Shown here: one piece after another, positions 4,633 to 6,347 of the stretch
Layout of the letters: the number at the start of each line of letters is the position of its first letter
How positions within the stretch are numbered: the stretch's first letter is position 1
Assembly (NCBI GenBank): GCA_036388295.1
Contig: DASVSC010000258.1
Span: forward strand, 1 to 6,347
Direction of reading: 5' to 3'
DNA from: RYN-431 sp036388295
GTDB taxonomy: Bacteria; Planctomycetota; Phycisphaerae; Tepidisphaerales; Tepidisphaeraceae
DNA: 6,347 nt
The notes under the pieces: generated by a model
Database searches by the model: none
What the model was told of the DNA's origin: nothing
The model's input: only the letters and a program-made list of their open reading frames with translations
Program-made: the position numbers and the translations under genes

Positions 4633-6347
4633 TTGAGTTCGATCGATTCCATTCTCGGCCCCGGCGGCAGCATCGCGCGACGGCTCGGCGGCGACTACGA
4701 GCCGCGCCCGCAGCAGCTGGAGATGGCCCACGCTGTCGCCGCCGCGCTCGGCGCGGACAAGCACCTGCTGGTGGAGGCGGGCACGGGCGTCGGCAAATCG
4801 TTCGCCTATCTGCTGCCGGCTATTGACCTGGCGGTGAAGCATAAGAAACGCGTCGTCATCTCCACGCACACGATCTCGCTGCAAGAGCAGCTGATGCAGA
4901 AGGACATTCCCCTGCTGCAAAGCGTGTACGGCGATGAGTTTTCCGCCGTCCTCGTCAAAGGCCGCGGCAATTACATCTGCCAGCGCCGGCTGGACCAGTC
5001 CATCGCCCGGCAGCATTACCTGTTCGACCGCGAGGCCCAGTTCGAACAGCTGACGCAGATTGCCGATTGGGCAGAGAAAACGGGCGACGGGTCGCTCAGC
5101 AGCCTGCCGGTGCACCCGGAGCCGGGCGTCTGGGAACGCGTGAACGCGGAGGCCGGCAATTGCCTGGGTAAGAAGTGCCGGCATTACGGCACGTGCCACT
5201 GGCAGGCGGCCAAGCGGCGCATGCAGGGCGGGCAGCTGCTGATCGTCAACCACGCCCTGTTCTTCAGCGATTTGGCCCTGCGGATGGCGGGCGTGAATTA
5301 CCTGCCGAAGTACGACGCCGTGGTGTTCGACGAAGCCCACACCATCGAAGACGTGGCCGGCCAGCACTTCGGGCTGAAGGTGACGGAAGCCACCGTCCGT
5401 TATCAACTGCGCACGCTGTACGACCTGAAAAAAGGCCGCGGCGTGCTCAGTGTCCACGGCAGCGCGGCGAACGACGCCATCCGCACCATCGTTGCCCTGG
5501 ATGACCTGGTCTCGCAGTTTTTCGACTCAATCGTGATGTGGCAGGACAACTACGGCCGCGGCAATGGCCGTGTGCATGAGCCGGACGTGGTGGAGAACCC
5601 GCTGACGCCGGCATTGAACGATCTGGTGAAGCACCTGAAAACGCTGACGTCGACGCTGAAAGAGGAAGAAGAGATCAGCGAGCTGATTTCGCTCAGCACG
5701 CGCGTCAGCGGCCTGGCCGACACGATCGGGGCGATCGTCAGCCAATCGGTCGAAGACTGCGTCTATTGGTTCGAGATCGCCAAGCGCACGCCCCGCCGCG
5801 TCAGTTTGCACGCTGCGCCAATCGACGTGGCCGAGGGCCTGCGCCGCGAACTGTTCGGCAAGTGCAAGAGCGTGATCCTGACGAGCGCGACGCTGGCGAC
5901 GGCCGGGACGACGTCGCCGCCCCGGCGCGGCGTTCCGCTCGAATCGTCGTCCACGACGTCATCCCCGGCCGCCGTGGCGACCGCGTCGACCGCCGCGTTC
6001 ACGTTCATCCGTAAACGCTTAGGCGTGGATACGGCAGGCACGCTGCAGCTCGGCTCGCCCTTCGATTATGCGAATCAGGCGACGCTCTACATCGAACACG
6101 ATCTGCCGGACCCGTCCGACGTCCTGCGCTTCCTGCCGGCCGCGTGTGAGAAGATTCTGAAATATCTCGACCAGACGCACGGCGGCGCGTTCGTCCTGTT
6201 CACCAGCCACAAAATGCTCGCCGACGCGGCGAACCTTTTGAAAACCCGCATCGACGCACGCGGCTACCCGCTGCTGGTGCAAGGCTACGGCATGCCGCGC
6301 GGGGCGATGCTGGATCAATTCCGGAGCCAGGAGAATGCCGTGCTGTT
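4633..6347 (+). CDS. dinG: DinG/XPD-family ATP-dependent DNA helicase with Fe-S cluster, N-terminal 571 residues (cut by window edge)
   Basis: A superfamily 2 5'-3' DNA helicase that in characterised relatives unwinds D-loops, R-loops and forks during repair. Seen: YEPRPQQLEMA (22-32); Walker A GTGVGKS (50-56); motif Ia (STHTISLQEQ); four cluster cysteines, Cys116, Cys177, Cys182 and Cys188, with the last three spaced 5 and 6 as in E. coli DinG; DEAH box (233-236); TSATLAT (417-423); GSPFDY (474-479); VLFTSHKML (521-529). The final helicase motif (QxxGRxIR) lies beyond the right edge. Start: an in-frame stop at 4609 leaves TTG 4633 as the only start keeping the conserved N-terminus; the next ATG (4723) would lose the QQ motif. 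An odd Ser/Thr/Ala/Pro-rich insert occupies about 424-455 between two conserved motifs. It is divergent from the ferredoxin gene. The DinG-versus-YoaA subtype is not settled. Confidence 0.93.
   Translation, partial: MSSIDSILGPGGSIARRLGGDYEPRPQQLEMAHAVAAALGADKHLLVEAGTGVGKSFAYLLPAIDLAVKHKKRVVISTHTISLQEQLMQKDIPLLQSVYGDEFSAVLVKGRGNYICQRRLDQSIARQHYLFDREAQFEQLTQIADWAEKTGDGSLSSLPVHPEPGVWERVNAEAGNCLGKKCRHYGTCHWQAAKRRMQGGQLLIVNHALFFSDLALRMAGVNYLPKYDAVVFDEAHTIEDVAGQHFGLKVTEATVRYQLRTLYDLKKGRGVLSVHGSAANDAIRTIVALDDLVSQFFDSIVMWQDNYGRGNGRVHEPDVVENPLTPALNDLVKHLKTLTSTLKEEEEISELISLSTRVSGLADTIGAIVSQSVEDCVYWFEIAKRTPRRVSLHAAPIDVAEGLRRELFGKCKSVILTSATLATAGTTSPPRRGVPLESSSTTSSPAAVATASTAAFTFIRKRLGVDTAGTLQLGSPFDYANQATLYIEHDLPDPSDVLRFLPAACEKILKYLDQTHGGAFVLFTSHKMLADAANLLKTRIDARGYPLLVQGYGMPRGAMLDQFRSQENAVL

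Noticed and set aside
4201..5457. 418-codon minus-strand open frame
   Set aside because: It is antisense to dinG, then crosses the divergent promoters and overlaps the ferredoxin gene in another frame and the terminator. No domain is recognised.
5881..6020. Frameshift or pseudogene in dinG at the low-complexity stretch
   Set aside because: The reading frame is continuous, with conserved motifs in the same frame before (TSATLAT) and after (GSPFDY).

Overview
The window is a GC-rich bacterial chromosomal segment with dense, ordinary housekeeping-type coding and no sign of phage, insertion sequences, CRISPR or RNA genes. The lineage cannot be fixed from the sequence. High GC, GTG and TTG starts, apparently leaderless transcripts and alanine/proline/serine-rich inserts in conserved enzymes would fit a planctomycete-like (for example Phycisphaerae) or other high-GC bacterium, but this is only a guess.

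Layout: four genes lie on the minus strand and one on the plus strand. Reading leftwards from the divergent promoter region at about 4524-4632, the minus strand carries a 7Fe ferredoxin (4523-4263) and its intrinsic terminator (4245-4215). Next comes a copper-sensing repressor, csoR (4173-3895), whose promoter contains a CsoR-type palindromic operator. A Cu(I)-exporting P1B ATPase, copA (3898-1610), overlaps the csoR stop codon by GTGA. After a 283-base gap with a small two-copy repeat comes the first 442 codons of a glycogen debranching enzyme, glgX (1326 to the window's left edge). On the plus strand, a DinG/XPD-type iron-sulfur DNA helicase starts with TTG at 4633 and runs off the right edge after 571 codons.

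How it works together: csoR-copA is a self-contained, autoregulated copper efflux operon. Apo-CsoR should sit on the operator inside the promoter spacer. Cu(I) binding to Cys33/His58/Cys62 should release it, so repressor and pump rise together. The strong terminator just upstream insulates this unit from ferredoxin transcription. The ferredoxin and helicase genes share a short divergent control region that holds two inverted repeats with no assigned regulator. glgX acts in glycogen breakdown and looks functionally unrelated.

The main items for a second look are a Ser-to-Asp change at a predicted copper-coordinating position in TM8 of CopA, the unassigned palindromes between ferredoxin and dinG, apparent leaderless transcription of csoR and dinG, and low-complexity inserts in CopA and DinG. 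No clear new multi-gene system is visible.
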